Below are positions 32,946-40,711 of a DNA stretch of 64,000 nt, piece after piece. Origin of the DNA: Streptomyces sp. Z26. GTDB taxonomy: Bacteria > Actinomycetota > Actinomycetes > Streptomycetales > Streptomycetaceae. The DNA lies in contig NZ_RCHV01000002.1 in the NCBI RefSeq assembly GCF_003665095.1, positions 1,621,501 to 1,685,500 on the forward strand, read 5' to 3'. The notes below the pieces were generated by a model. The model searched no databases, was not told the DNA's origin, and saw only the letters and a list, made by a program, of their open reading frames with translations. Both the position numbers and the translations under genes were made by a program. Numbering within the stretch: the stretch's first letter is position 1; the number at the start of each line of letters is the position of its first letter.

Positions 32946-34030
32946 TGAACGCTCGACGATCCCTCCCCCGGTCCCCGCTGAGACGGCAGTTCCGACACCC
33001 CCGCCACCACCGGATACGCGCGGTCGCGGGCACCGGGGTGCTCGCACTCGCCGCACTGTCGCTGTCCGCGTGCGGCGAGGACTCGGCCGCGCAGGACGGG
33101 AAGGTGAACGTCGTCGCGTCGTTCTACCCGATGGAGTTCCTCGTCGAGGAGATCGGCGGAAAGCACGTCTCCGTCACGGAGTTGACCGAGCCGGGCGTCG
33201 AACCGCACGACCTGGAGCTGTCGCCGAAGCAGGTCGGGCAGCTGGGCGAGGCCGAGCTGGTCGTCTACCTCAAGGGCCTCCAGCCCGCCGTAGACAAGGC
33301 CGTCGAGCAGTCGGACGTCGAACACGTCGCGGAGGCCACGTCGTTCACCACGCTGGAGAAGCACGGCACCTCCGAGCACGGCGAGGAGGAGCACGCGCAC
33401 GACGAGGGCGAGCACGACGAGCACGGGCACGACGAGCACGAGGAGGGCCACGACCACGGCGCCGGGGAGGAAGAGGGCCACGAGGGCCACGACCACAGCG
33501 TCGAGGGCGGCAAGGACCCGCACGTGTGGCTGGACCCCAGCCGTTACGCGAAGGTCGCCGAGGGCGTCGGCAAGGAGCTGGCGAAGGCCGACCCGGACCA
33601 CGAGGCGACGTACGAGAAGAACACCGCCGCGCTCGTGAAGCGACTCACCGCGCTGGACACGGAGTTCGAGGACGGCCTGCGCGACCGGAAGTCCGACACG
33701 TTCATCACCACGCACGCCGCCTTCGGCTACCTCGCCGACCGCTACTCCCTGCACGAGGAGGGCATCTCCGGCATCGACCCGGAGTCCGGCTCGGTCAGCG
33801 GCGCGCACATGAAGCAGCTGCACCGGATCGCGAAGGAGGACGACGTCAGCACGATCTTCTTCGAGAGCAACGCGAGCGACCGCACCGCCGCCACCCTCGC
33901 CGACGACCTGGGCCTCAAGACGGCCGTCCTCAGCCCGGTGGAGTCCGTCAAGGACCCGGCCGAGGAGGACTACTTCTCCGTCATGAAGCAGAATCTCCAG
34001 GCACTGCGCACCGCACTCGGCGCCGAGTGA
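32945..34030 (+). CDS. znuA: Zinc ABC transporter substrate-binding lipoprotein
   Basis: A 361-residue high-affinity zinc-binding lipoprotein. A basic N-terminus and hydrophobic segment lead to lipobox LSAC. The cluster A-I fold begins VNVVASFYPMEFLVEEIGG, with metal-binding His in GVEPHDLELS, then KDPHVWLDPSRY, FITTHAAFGYLADRY and the final Glu/Asp region. A His/Asp/Glu-rich loop of about 50 residues (HAHDEGEHDEHGHDEHEEGH and more) is typical of zinc chaperoning loops. ATG 32945 is chosen because the TTGACA/GAAAAT promoter places transcription start at that base and no ribosome site exists; ATG 32936 and GTG 32930 are alternatives. Repressed by Zur via two boxes. Confidence 0.95.
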   Translation: MNARRSLPRSPLRRQFRHPRHHRIRAVAGTGVLALAALSLSACGEDSAAQDGKVNVVASFYPMEFLVEEIGGKHVSVTELTEPGVEPHDLELSPKQVGQLGEAELVVYLKGLQPAVDKAVEQSDVEHVAEATSFTTLEKHGTSEHGEEEHAHDEGEHDEHGHDEHEEGHDHGAGEEEGHEGHDHSVEGGKDPHVWLDPSRYAKVAEGVGKELAKADPDHEATYEKNTAALVKRLTALDTEFEDGLRDRKSDTFITTHAAFGYLADRYSLHEEGISGIDPESGSVSGAHMKQLHRIAKEDDVSTIFFESNASDRTAATLADDLGLKTAVLSPVESVKDPAEEDYFSVMKQNLQALRTALGAE

Positions 34031-34097
34031 GAGCCCCGGCCGCGACGGCCGGGAGAAGCCCGTGGAACCGGGAGAGCACGTGGAAGGGGAACGCGCC

Positions 34098-34868
34098 ATG
34101 AGGACAGCGTCCGAGCCCGTCATATCCCTGCGCGGCGTCACCGCGTCACTGGGCGCCCGTACGGTGCTGCGCGGGATCGACCTCACCGTCGCGCCCGGCG
34201 AGGTGGTCGCCCTGCTGGGGGCGAACGGTTCCGGCAAGTCCACGACCGTACGCGCCGCCGTCGGCCAGGTCCCGGTCAGCGGCGGCGAGTTGGCGCTGTT
34301 CGGCACCCCGCTGGCGCGCTTCCGCGGCTGGCGCCGCGTCGGGTACGTGCCGCAGCGTTCCACCGCCGCCGGGGGCGTCCCGGCCACCGTGCGGGAGGTG
34401 GTCTCCTCCGGCCGCCTCGCCCGTACGCGCCTGCGCCCGCTGGGCCGCGCCGACAAGGCGGCCGTACGGCACGCGCTGGACGTCGTCGGCATGGCCGACC
34501 GCGCCGGGGACTCGGTCAACGCGCTGTCCGGGGGCCAGCACCAGCGGGTGCTGATCGCCCGCGCGCTCGCGGGCGAACCGGAGTTGCTGATCATGGACGA
34601 GCCGCTGACGGGCGTCGACCTGGCCAGTCAGCGCGTACTCGCCGAGGCGCTGCGCGGGCAGAAGGACGGCGGCACCTCGGTGCTGCTCGTCCTGCACGAA
34701 CTGGGTCCGCTGGCGCCCCTCATCGACCGCGCCGTGGTGCTGCGCGACGGCCGGGTGGAGCGCGTCGACGAGCCGGAGCGGCTGCACGACCCGAGCTGCC
34801 ACCACCCGCGGGACACCACCGACGGGGCTGAGCCCGCCACGATGATCGAGACCGGACTGCTGTCATGA
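34098..34868 (+). CDS. znuC: Zinc ABC transporter ATP-binding protein
   Basis: A 256-residue ABC ATPase. Walker A GANGSGKST, Q-loop VPQRS, signature LSGGQHQR, Walker B LLIMDEP and switch His VLHELG are all present. The ATG at 34098 follows AAGGGGA; an in-frame ATG 12 codons earlier is less likely. It lies 67 bases after znuA and overlaps znuB by four bases (ATGA), giving one Zur-controlled operon. Confidence 0.95.
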   Translation: MRTASEPVISLRGVTASLGARTVLRGIDLTVAPGEVVALLGANGSGKSTTVRAAVGQVPVSGGELALFGTPLARFRGWRRVGYVPQRSTAAGGVPATVREVVSSGRLARTRLRPLGRADKAAVRHALDVVGMADRAGDSVNALSGGQHQRVLIARALAGEPELLIMDEPLTGVDLASQRVLAEALRGQKDGGTSVLLVLHELGPLAPLIDRAVVLRDGRVERVDEPERLHDPSCHHPRDTTDGAEPATMIETGLLS

Positions 34869-35743
34869 CCGAGATGCTCCAGTACGAGTTCATGCAGCGC
34901 GCGTTGATCGCCGCGCTGATGATCGGCGTCGCCGCCCCCGCCGTCGGCGTCTACCTCGTCCAGCGGCGGCAGGCCATCATGGGCGACGGCATCGGCCACA
35001 TCGCGCTGACCGGCGTCGCCCTCGGCTTCCTGCTCAACACCAGCCCGGTGTGGACGGCGGTGCTGGTCTCGTCGGCCGGGGCGATGGGCATGGAGCTGAT
35101 CCGCTGGTACGGCAAGACGCGCGGCGACCTCGCCCTCGCCCTGCTGTTCTACGGCGGCATGGCGGGCGGCGTGATGCTGATCAACCTCGCGCCGAACGGC
35201 TCCAACGCGAACCTCGTCACGTACCTCTTCGGCTCGATCACGACGGTCTCCGAGGAGGACGTCACCACGATCGTCGGCCTGTCGGTGTGCGTGCTGGCCG
35301 TCTCGATCGGGCTGCGCCGCCAGCTGTTCGCGGTGTGCCAGGACGAGGAGTTCGCGCGCGTCACCGGCCTGCCGGTGCGCGCGCTGAACCTGCTGCTGGC
35401 CGTCACCGCCGCCGTCACCGTCACCGTCTCGATGCGGGTCGTCGGGCTGCTGCTGGTCAGCGCCTTGATGGTGATCCCGGTGGCCGCCGCCCAGCAGGCC
35501 ACGCGCGGGTTCGCGACGACGCTCGGGCTGTCGGTGGTCTTCGGGGTGGTGGTCACGCTGTCCGGCACCACCCTCAGCTACGAGGCGGACGTGCCGCCGG
35601 GCGCCAGCATCGTGCTGCTCGCCATCGGCCTGTTCGTCGTGGTGACGGTCCTGGCCACACCGCTGGCCCGGAGCCGCGCGAGACGTGCCGCGGCGGGCGC
35701 GGGAGAGGGCGCCCCGGAGCGGGAGGGCGCTCCCGTCGCCTGA
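34865..35743 (+). CDS. znuB: Zinc ABC transporter permease
   Basis: A 292-residue ABC-3 family membrane permease with about eight hydrophobic helices. Diagnostic segments are FMQRALIAALMIGVAAPAVG, QRRQAIMGDGIGHIALTGVA (coupling-helix region), FGSITTVSEEDV and MRVVGLLLVSALMVIPVAAA. Its start overlaps the znuC stop as ATGA. The C-terminal tail is basic and Gly/Glu-rich. Confidence 0.95.
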   Translation: MTEMLQYEFMQRALIAALMIGVAAPAVGVYLVQRRQAIMGDGIGHIALTGVALGFLLNTSPVWTAVLVSSAGAMGMELIRWYGKTRGDLALALLFYGGMAGGVMLINLAPNGSNANLVTYLFGSITTVSEEDVTTIVGLSVCVLAVSIGLRRQLFAVCQDEEFARVTGLPVRALNLLLAVTAAVTVTVSMRVVGLLLVSALMVIPVAAAQQATRGFATTLGLSVVFGVVVTLSGTTLSYEADVPPGASIVLLAIGLFVVVTVLATPLARSRARRAAAGAGEGAPEREGAPVA

Positions 35744-35954
35744 GCGGCGGCGTACGGCAGGTGACGGCGCCGCGTACGGCGTCCCGCGCGCCGCGTGCGG
35801 CCCGTACGGTGCGCCCGGTGCCGTACGGCGCGTGCCGACCCGTACCGGACGCGTCGGAACGCGTACGGCGGAGCTGGCACAATGGCCGCCAGCCAGCCGT
35901 ACGGCCCGCCGGGCGGGCATCCGGAACGGCACATCCACAGTCGAGGAGGCAACG

Positions 35955-36368
35955 GTGGCCACCGCAGGTCCCCCCGTACGCGGCCGGTCGACCCGGCAGC
36001 GCACCGCTGTCGCGGCGGCCCTGGCGGAGGTCGAGGAGTTCCGCAGCGCGCAGGAACTGCACGACATGCTCAAGCACCGCGGCGACTCCGTCGGCCTGAC
36101 CACGGTCTACCGCACCCTCCAGTCCCTCGCCGACGCGGGCGAGGTCGACGTGCTGCGCACGGACGACGGCGAGGCCGTCTACCGCCGCTGCCACAGCGAC
36201 GACCACCACCACCACCTGGTGTGCCGCCACTGCGGCAAGGCCGTCGAGGTCGAGGGCCCCGCCGTCGAACGGTGGGCCGAGTCCGTCGCGGCCGAACACG
36301 GCTACGTGGACGTGCGGCACACCGTCGAGATCTTCGGCACCTGCGGCGACTGCGCCGCCGCCAAGTGA
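35955..36368 (+). CDS. zur: Zinc uptake regulator (Fur family)
   Basis: A 137-residue Fur-family repressor. The winged helix contains TRQRTAVAAALAEVEEFRSA and VGLTTVYRTLQSLADAGEVD. Metal-site residues lie in CHSDDHHHHLVCRHCGKAVE, with the second half of the structural zinc site at CGDC near the C-terminus. GTG 35955 follows GAGGAGG. Placed directly after znuACB with its own 211-base upstream region, it should bind zinc and close the two Zur boxes in front of znuA. I see no Zur box in its own promoter. Confidence 0.95.
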   Translation: MATAGPPVRGRSTRQRTAVAAALAEVEEFRSAQELHDMLKHRGDSVGLTTVYRTLQSLADAGEVDVLRTDDGEAVYRRCHSDDHHHHLVCRHCGKAVEVEGPAVERWAESVAAEHGYVDVRHTVEIFGTCGDCAAAK

Positions 36369-36383
36369 CCTGACCGCGTCACC

Positions 36384-36413
36384 CACCGGCTCCCGGACGC
36401 CCGGGAGCCGGTG
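36384..36413. terminator. Bidirectional terminator between zur and uppS
   Basis: CACCGGCTCCCGG at 36384-36396 and CCGGGAGCCGGTG at 36401-36413 form a perfect 13-bp stem with an ACGC loop between two convergent genes. Confidence 0.88.
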
Positions 36414-36430
36414 CCGCGTACGACAGGGGG

Positions 36431-37303
36431 TTACGCCTCCTCCGCCGCCGCCTCCGCGTCCTGCGTCGCCCCGGCCGTCCCACCGGATGAGGTGCCGCCG
36501 GTGTGGGTGCCGCCGAAGCGGCGGTCGCGCCGCGCGTACTCCAGGCAGGCGTCCCACAGGTTGCGCCGGTCGAAGTCCGGCCACAGCACGTCCTGGAAGA
36601 CCATCTCCGCGTACGCGCTCTGCCAGATCAGGTAGTTGGACGTGCGCTGCTCCCCCGAGGGACGCAGGAAGAGGTCCACGTCGGGCATGTCGGGGAAGTA
36701 CATGTACTTCGCGAGCGTCTTCTCGTTCACCTTCGCCGGGTCGAGACGCCCCGCCCGTACGTCCTCCGCGAGCGCCTTCGCCGCGTCCGCGATCTCCGCG
36801 CGGCCACCGTAGTTGACGCAGAAGTAGAGCGTCATCGCGTCGTTGCCGGTGGTCTGCTCCTCGGCGACCTGCAACTCCTGCACGACCGACTTCCACAGCT
36901 TCGGCATCCGGCCCACCCAGCGGATGCGGATGCCGAGCGCGTCCATCTCGTCGCGGCGGCGGCGGATCACGTCGCGGTTGAAGTTCATCAGGAAGCGGAC
37001 CTCGTCGGGCGAACGCTTCCAGTTCTCCGTGGAGAACGCGTAGAGCGACAGGTTCCGTACGCCCAGCTCCAGACAGCCCTTGAGCACGTCCATCACGACG
37101 CCCTCACCGACCCGGTGCCCCTCCGTACGCGGCAACCCGCGCTCCTTCGCCCAACGGCCGTTCCCGTCCATCACCACCGCGACGTGCTCCGGCACCAACT
37201 CGGCCGGGATCTTCGGCGGGCGGGCACCGGAAGGATGCGGCTCGGGGGTTGCGTAGTCGGCGGACACGCGACGCTGCCGGGACAGCATTCCGCGACGGGC
37301 CAT
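36431..37303 (-). CDS. uppS: cis-Isoprenyl diphosphate synthase (undecaprenyl type)
   Basis: A 290-residue cis-prenyltransferase that makes the lipid carrier for cell-wall synthesis. The catalytic Asp lies in [17 protein letters not shown], followed by [21 protein letters not shown] and the C-terminal [20 protein letters not shown] and FGGT. The N-terminal 35 residues and the Gly/Thr/Ala-rich C-terminal tail are variable. ATG 37303 has a weak GGAG at long spacing. It is downstream of recO on the same strand but separated by the repeat-containing 37304-37671 gap. Confidence 0.95.
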   Translation of the reverse strand: MARRGMLSRQRRVSADYATPEPHPSGARPPKIPAELVPEHVAVVMDGNGRWAKERGLPRTEGHRVGEGVVMDVLKGCLELGVRNLSLYAFSTENWKRSPDEVRFLMNFNRDVIRRRRDEMDALGIRIRWVGRMPKLWKSVVQELQVAEEQTTGNDAMTLYFCVNYGGRAEIADAAKALAEDVRAGRLDPAKVNEKTLAKYMYFPDMPDVDLFLRPSGEQRTSNYLIWQSAYAEMVFQDVLWPDFDRRNLWDACLEYARRDRRFGGTHTGGTSSGGTAGATQDAEAAAEEA

Positions 37304-37363
37304 GGGTGGCTCAGCTCCATCGGGTCGTACGGGGACTTGGGCGTGAGCCTAGCTCGTTGGATT

Positions 37364-37386
37364 GTGTTCGTTCGCCTCCGGGCGCT
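37364..37386. repeat. Partial (23-bp) copy of the 87-bp repeat
   Basis: The 23 bases beginning GTGTTCGTTCGCCTCCGGGC match positions 2-24 of the full repeat unit that starts at 37393. Confidence 0.8.
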
Positions 37387-37392
37387 GCTCAT

Positions 37393-37479
37393 CGTGTTCG
37401 TTCGCCTCCGGGCGCTCGTATCCGATGCCGACACTCCTCGACACGGCGCTCGCTCGTCCCTCGCTCCCTTGGTCTCGTC
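37393..37479. repeat. 87-bp direct repeat, copy 1
   Basis: The unit begins CGTGTTCGTTCGCCTCCGGG and ends CCCTTGGTCTCGTC. Base-by-base comparison by eye shows it identical to 37484-37570. It contains its own sub-repeats (GCTCG/CTCGTC). Confidence 0.9.
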
Positions 37480-37483
37480 ATTT

Positions 37484-37570
37484 CGTGTTCGTTCGCCTCC
37501 GGGCGCTCGTATCCGATGCCGACACTCCTCGACACGGCGCTCGCTCGTCCCTCGCTCCCTTGGTCTCGTC
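37484..37570. repeat. 87-bp direct repeat, copy 2
   Basis: Identical to copy 1 and separated from it by four bases, giving a 91-bp period. Confidence 0.9.
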
Positions 37571-37671
37571 GCTTTCGGCATCGGCGCGCCCTTCGGCTCA
37601 CTCACCTGGCTGGCGTGGTCCTGTGGCTAGGGAAAAACGGGGGCGGGGGTTGAGTTGGGGCTCGCGGGGCT

Positions 37672-38415
37672 TCAGCGGACGTAGCGGAGGGAGCGGAGGC
37701 CGCGTTCCAGGTGCCAGTGCAGGTACGCGGAGACGAGGCCGCTGCCCTCCCGCACGTGGCGGGGCTCGGCGGCGTCCGCCGTGGCCCAGTCGCCCGTCAG
37801 CAGCGCCCCGAGGAGCGTCAGCGCCTCCGGGGACGGGACGACGCTGCCGGGCACCCGGCAGTCGCCGCAGACGGTGCCTCCGGCGGCGACGGAGAAGTGC
37901 CGGTTCGGGCCGGGCAGGCCGCACTTGGCGCAGTCGCCGAAGCTGGGCGCGTAGCCGTTGACGGCCAGCGAGCGGAGCAGGAACGCGTCCAGCACCAGGC
38001 CCGGCGCGTGCGCGGCCTGGGCGAGGGTGCGGAGGCCGCCGACGAGCAGCAGGTACTGCTGGACGGCCGGTTCGCCCTCCTGGTCCGCGAAGCGTTCCGC
38101 CGTCTCCAGCATGGCCGTGCCGGCGGTGTAGCGGTCGTAGTCGGTGACGATGCCGCCGCCGTACGGGGCGATGGTCTCCGTCTGCGTGCACAACGGCAGG
38201 CCGCGGCCGATCAGTTCGCTGCCGCGCGCGAAGAACTGCACGTCCACGTGGGAGAACGGCTCCAGCCGCGCGCCGAACTTCGACTTCGTGCGGCGCACCC
38301 CGCGCGCGACCGCGCGTACCCGGCCGTGGCCGCGCGTGAGCAGCGTGATGATGCGGTCCGCCTCGCCCAGCTTCTGGGTGCGCAGCACGATCCCGTCGTC
38401 GCGGTAGAGGCTCAT
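37672..38415 (-). CDS. recO: DNA repair protein RecO
   Basis: A 247-residue RecFOR-pathway mediator that loads RecA onto SSB-coated DNA. The N-terminal OB fold reads LYRDDGIVLRTQKLGEADRI and RVRAVARGVRRTKSKFGARL. The C-terminal helical domain has an actinobacterial zinc knuckle, CAKCGLPGP followed by CGDCRVPGS. ATG 38415 fits the family start. The proximity to uppS is a conserved actinobacterial arrangement, although here the repeats intervene. Confidence 0.95.
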   Translation of the reverse strand: MSLYRDDGIVLRTQKLGEADRIITLLTRGHGRVRAVARGVRRTKSKFGARLEPFSHVDVQFFARGSELIGRGLPLCTQTETIAPYGGGIVTDYDRYTAGTAMLETAERFADQEGEPAVQQYLLLVGGLRTLAQAAHAPGLVLDAFLLRSLAVNGYAPSFGDCAKCGLPGPNRHFSVAAGGTVCGDCRVPGSVVPSPEALTLLGALLTGDWATADAAEPRHVREGSGLVSAYLHWHLERGLRSLRYVR

Positions 38416-38491
38416 GGGCGGCGGCCGCCCGTACGGGGGGACGGGTGCCGGGTCGGGGTCACGGGCGGGGGCTGCATGGCGGCATTGTCCC

Positions 38492-39190
38492 TCAACCGGG
38501 CGCGGCGCTGGGGGTCACCAGGCCCGACTCGTAGGCGGCGATCACCAGTTGTGCCCGGTCGCGTACGCACAGCTTGCCCATGATGCGGCTGACGTGCGTC
38601 TTCGCGGTGAGCGGGCTGAGGCCCAGGGTGGCGGCGACCTCGGTGTTGTTGAGGCCGCGCGCGACCAGTTCGAGGACCTGCCGCTCCCGGTCGGAGAGGG
38701 TGGCCAGCGACTGCGGCGCCGGGCCGCCGGTGCCCGGGGCGAGGGGGCCGCGCAGTACGCGGGCGATCAGCCGGGCGGTCGGGCCGGGCGACAGCAGGGA
38801 CTCGCCGGAGGCCACGGTGCGGATGGCGTCGAGGAGTTCGGCGGGGCGGGTGTCCTTGACGAGGAAGCCGGAGGCACCCGCGCGCAGGGCCTCGACGACG
38901 TACTCGTCCGTGTCGTACGTCGTCAGCACCAGCACCTTCACCCCGGCCAGGTCCTCGTCGGCGGCGATCAGGCGGGTGGCCTCGATGCCGTCCAGGTCCG
39001 GCATGCGCACGTCCATGACCACCAGGTCCGCGACGGCCTCGCGGGCCAGCGCCACGGCCTCGCGGCCGGTGCCCGCCTCGCCGACGACCGCCATGTCCGG
39101 CGCGGACTCGACGAGCATGGCGAACGCGGACCGTACGAGCGTCTGGTCGTCGGCCAGCACCACCCGTATCGCCTCGGGACCGGCTGTCAT
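38492..39190 (-). CDS. NarL/LuxR-type response regulator
   Basis: A 232-residue regulator: receiver domain (IRVVLADDQTLVRSAFAMLV, phospho-acceptor Asp in DLVVMDVRMPDLDG, Lys in GFLVKDT) and a C-terminal LuxR helix-turn-helix (LSDRERQVLELVARGLNNTE, LSPLTAKTHVSRIMGKL). ATG 39190 overlaps the kinase stop as ATGA, so kinase and regulator are translationally coupled. Their gene order behind an MMPL exporter suggests they control it. Confidence 0.93.
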   Translation of the reverse strand: MTAGPEAIRVVLADDQTLVRSAFAMLVESAPDMAVVGEAGTGREAVALAREAVADLVVMDVRMPDLDGIEATRLIAADEDLAGVKVLVLTTYDTDEYVVEALRAGASGFLVKDTRPAELLDAIRTVASGESLLSPGPTARLIARVLRGPLAPGTGGPAPQSLATLSDRERQVLELVARGLNNTEVAATLGLSPLTAKTHVSRIMGKLCVRDRAQLVIAAYESGLVTPSAAPG

Positions 39191-40599
39191 GGGGAACCCT
39201 TCGTCGTGGTGTGCGCCGCCCGGTCCGGGAGCGTCCGTTCCGGGAGCGGGGCGGACAAGGGGAGGACGGCGGTGACCGTGAAGCCCGGTCCGTCGGCGCG
39301 TGGCCCGGCGTCCAGGGTGCCGCCGACGCTGCGGGCGCGTTCGCGCATCCCGACGATGCCGAATCCGGCGGGGGCGTCGGCGGGAGCGGCCTCGGGCGGG
39401 GTGCCGGGGGCGCCGTCGTCCGCCACGGTGAGCAGGACGGCGTCTCGGCGGACGCCGTCCCCCGTGGGCGACGGCGGGTCGTGGCGCGTACGGCGGACGG
39501 TGACGCGGACGCCGACGGTGGGGCCCGCGTGGCGTACGGCGTTGGTCAACGCCTCCTGCACGATGCGGTAGACGGCCGCGCCCACGGCGGGCGGCGGCGC
39601 CTGCGCGGTGCCCGTGTCCGGGTCGGTCTCCGCGTACTCCCCCAGCCGTACGGCCAGTTCCACCCGCGCCCCCGCGCCGCGTGCCGCGCGCACCAGGTCG
39701 GGGACGCCGGACAGGCCGGGCGGCGGGCCGCCGCCGTTCGCGTGCTCCCCGTGCTCCCCCGCGCGCAGCACCTCCAGCGTCGTACGCAGCTCCGCGCGCG
39801 CGTCGCGGCACGTGTCGGCGATCCCGTCCAGGGACTTGGCGACGGCGTCGCGGTCGAGCCGGTCGGGGTCGGCCACGAGCACGTGCGCGGCCACGGACGT
39901 CTGCACGCCGATCAGCGTGATGCTGTGCGCGAGGAGGTCGTGCAGGTCGCGGGCGATGCGCAGGCGTTCCTCCGCGACGCGGCGGGCGGCCTCCTCCTCG
40001 CGGGTGCGTACGGCCTGCTCCCGGGTGCGTTCGGCGCGTTCGGCCCGTTCCACGATGGCCGCCACGTAGTTGCGGTGGATGCGCAGCGCCTCGCCCACCA
40101 GGACGACGGCGACGAGCCAGCCGGACCCGCGCAGCATCTCCGTCAGGTCGCGCACCGATCCGGCGCCGACCATCACGGTGCTCATGATCGTGAGGAGGCA
40201 GGCGAGCGTGCCGAACGTACGCCCCGGCGGACCCGCGACGGCCAGCGTGAAGAGGGCGATCAACCCGGCCGGTACGGCGGCGGTGTGCGCGTTGTCCAGC
40301 GCGTGGTACGGCCCGTCCAGCGCGATCACCACGACCGTCGTCAGCCACGGCGCCCGCCGCCGGAACAGCAGCACCAGCGCCATCGCCGTCAGCAGCAGCC
40401 AGCCGAGCGGGTCGGGCGTACGGCCGTCCTCGGGCGGCAGCGTGAGCGCGAGCGCCGTCTGCGCCACCAGCAGCACCGCGACCAGCACCACGTCGCGGCC
40501 GGTCACCCCGCGCGCGGGGGCGTGCGGGGGCAGCAGCGTGCACGCGAGCATCGCGGCCACCGGGTCCCGCGTGCGCGGGGTCTCGGGCGGTGGGGTCAC
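39187..40599 (-). CDS. NarL-type sensor histidine kinase
   Basis: A 470-residue kinase. Four to six hydrophobic helices occupy about 35-165, without a sizeable outer domain, so the signal is probably sensed in or near the membrane. The HisKA_3 dimerisation helix carries the phospho-His in RLRIARDLHDLLAHSITLIG. The HATPase domain follows with VQEALTNAVRHAG, LTVADDGAPG and GFGIVGMRERARSVGG. The C-terminal ~30 residues are variable. Start is GTG 40599, 112 bases after the MMPL gene. Confidence 0.92.
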   Translation of the reverse strand: MTPPPETPRTRDPVAAMLACTLLPPHAPARGVTGRDVVLVAVLLVAQTALALTLPPEDGRTPDPLGWLLLTAMALVLLFRRRAPWLTTVVVIALDGPYHALDNAHTAAVPAGLIALFTLAVAGPPGRTFGTLACLLTIMSTVMVGAGSVRDLTEMLRGSGWLVAVVLVGEALRIHRNYVAAIVERAERAERTREQAVRTREEEAARRVAEERLRIARDLHDLLAHSITLIGVQTSVAAHVLVADPDRLDRDAVAKSLDGIADTCRDARAELRTTLEVLRAGEHGEHANGGGPPPGLSGVPDLVRAARGAGARVELAVRLGEYAETDPDTGTAQAPPPAVGAAVYRIVQEALTNAVRHAGPTVGVRVTVRRTRHDPPSPTGDGVRRDAVLLTVADDGAPGTPPEAAPADAPAGFGIVGMRERARSVGGTLDAGPRADGPGFTVTAVLPLSAPLPERTLPDRAAHTTTKGSP

Positions 40600-40711
40600 G
40601 GGGCCATCCTGACGGGTGCGTCGGCGCGGGCGCCCGCGCGCGTACGGACGGGGCTACGGGACCGGTGGCGGGCGGGCCGCCGGTGCGCGCGTACGCCCCG
40701 GCCCGCCCGCG

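Larger units (their letters stand above)
37304..37671. other. uppS-recO intergenic region with long direct repeats
   Basis: 368 bases without a gene. It is dominated by two identical 87-bp units and a 23-bp partial copy (listed separately). Near recO an AAAAA run (37633-37637) in a G-rich context reads as CGTTTTTCCC after the recO stop on the minus strand. The open frames here are a consequence of the repeat and show no codon bias. Confidence 0.6.

Noticed and set aside
35744..35954. Zur box in the zur promoter
   Set aside because: The region has only CGTACGG-type repeats; nothing resembling TGAAAATNATTTTCA.
37364..37570. Direct repeats as a CRISPR array
   Set aside because: Only two full units with a 4-bp spacer; there are no variable spacers of 25-40 bp and no cas genes in the window.
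37389..37630. Open frames across the recO-uppS gap encoding repeated Arg/Ser-rich peptides
   Set aside because: The peptides merely mirror the 87-bp DNA repeat; no ribosome site, no codon bias, similar frames open on both strands.
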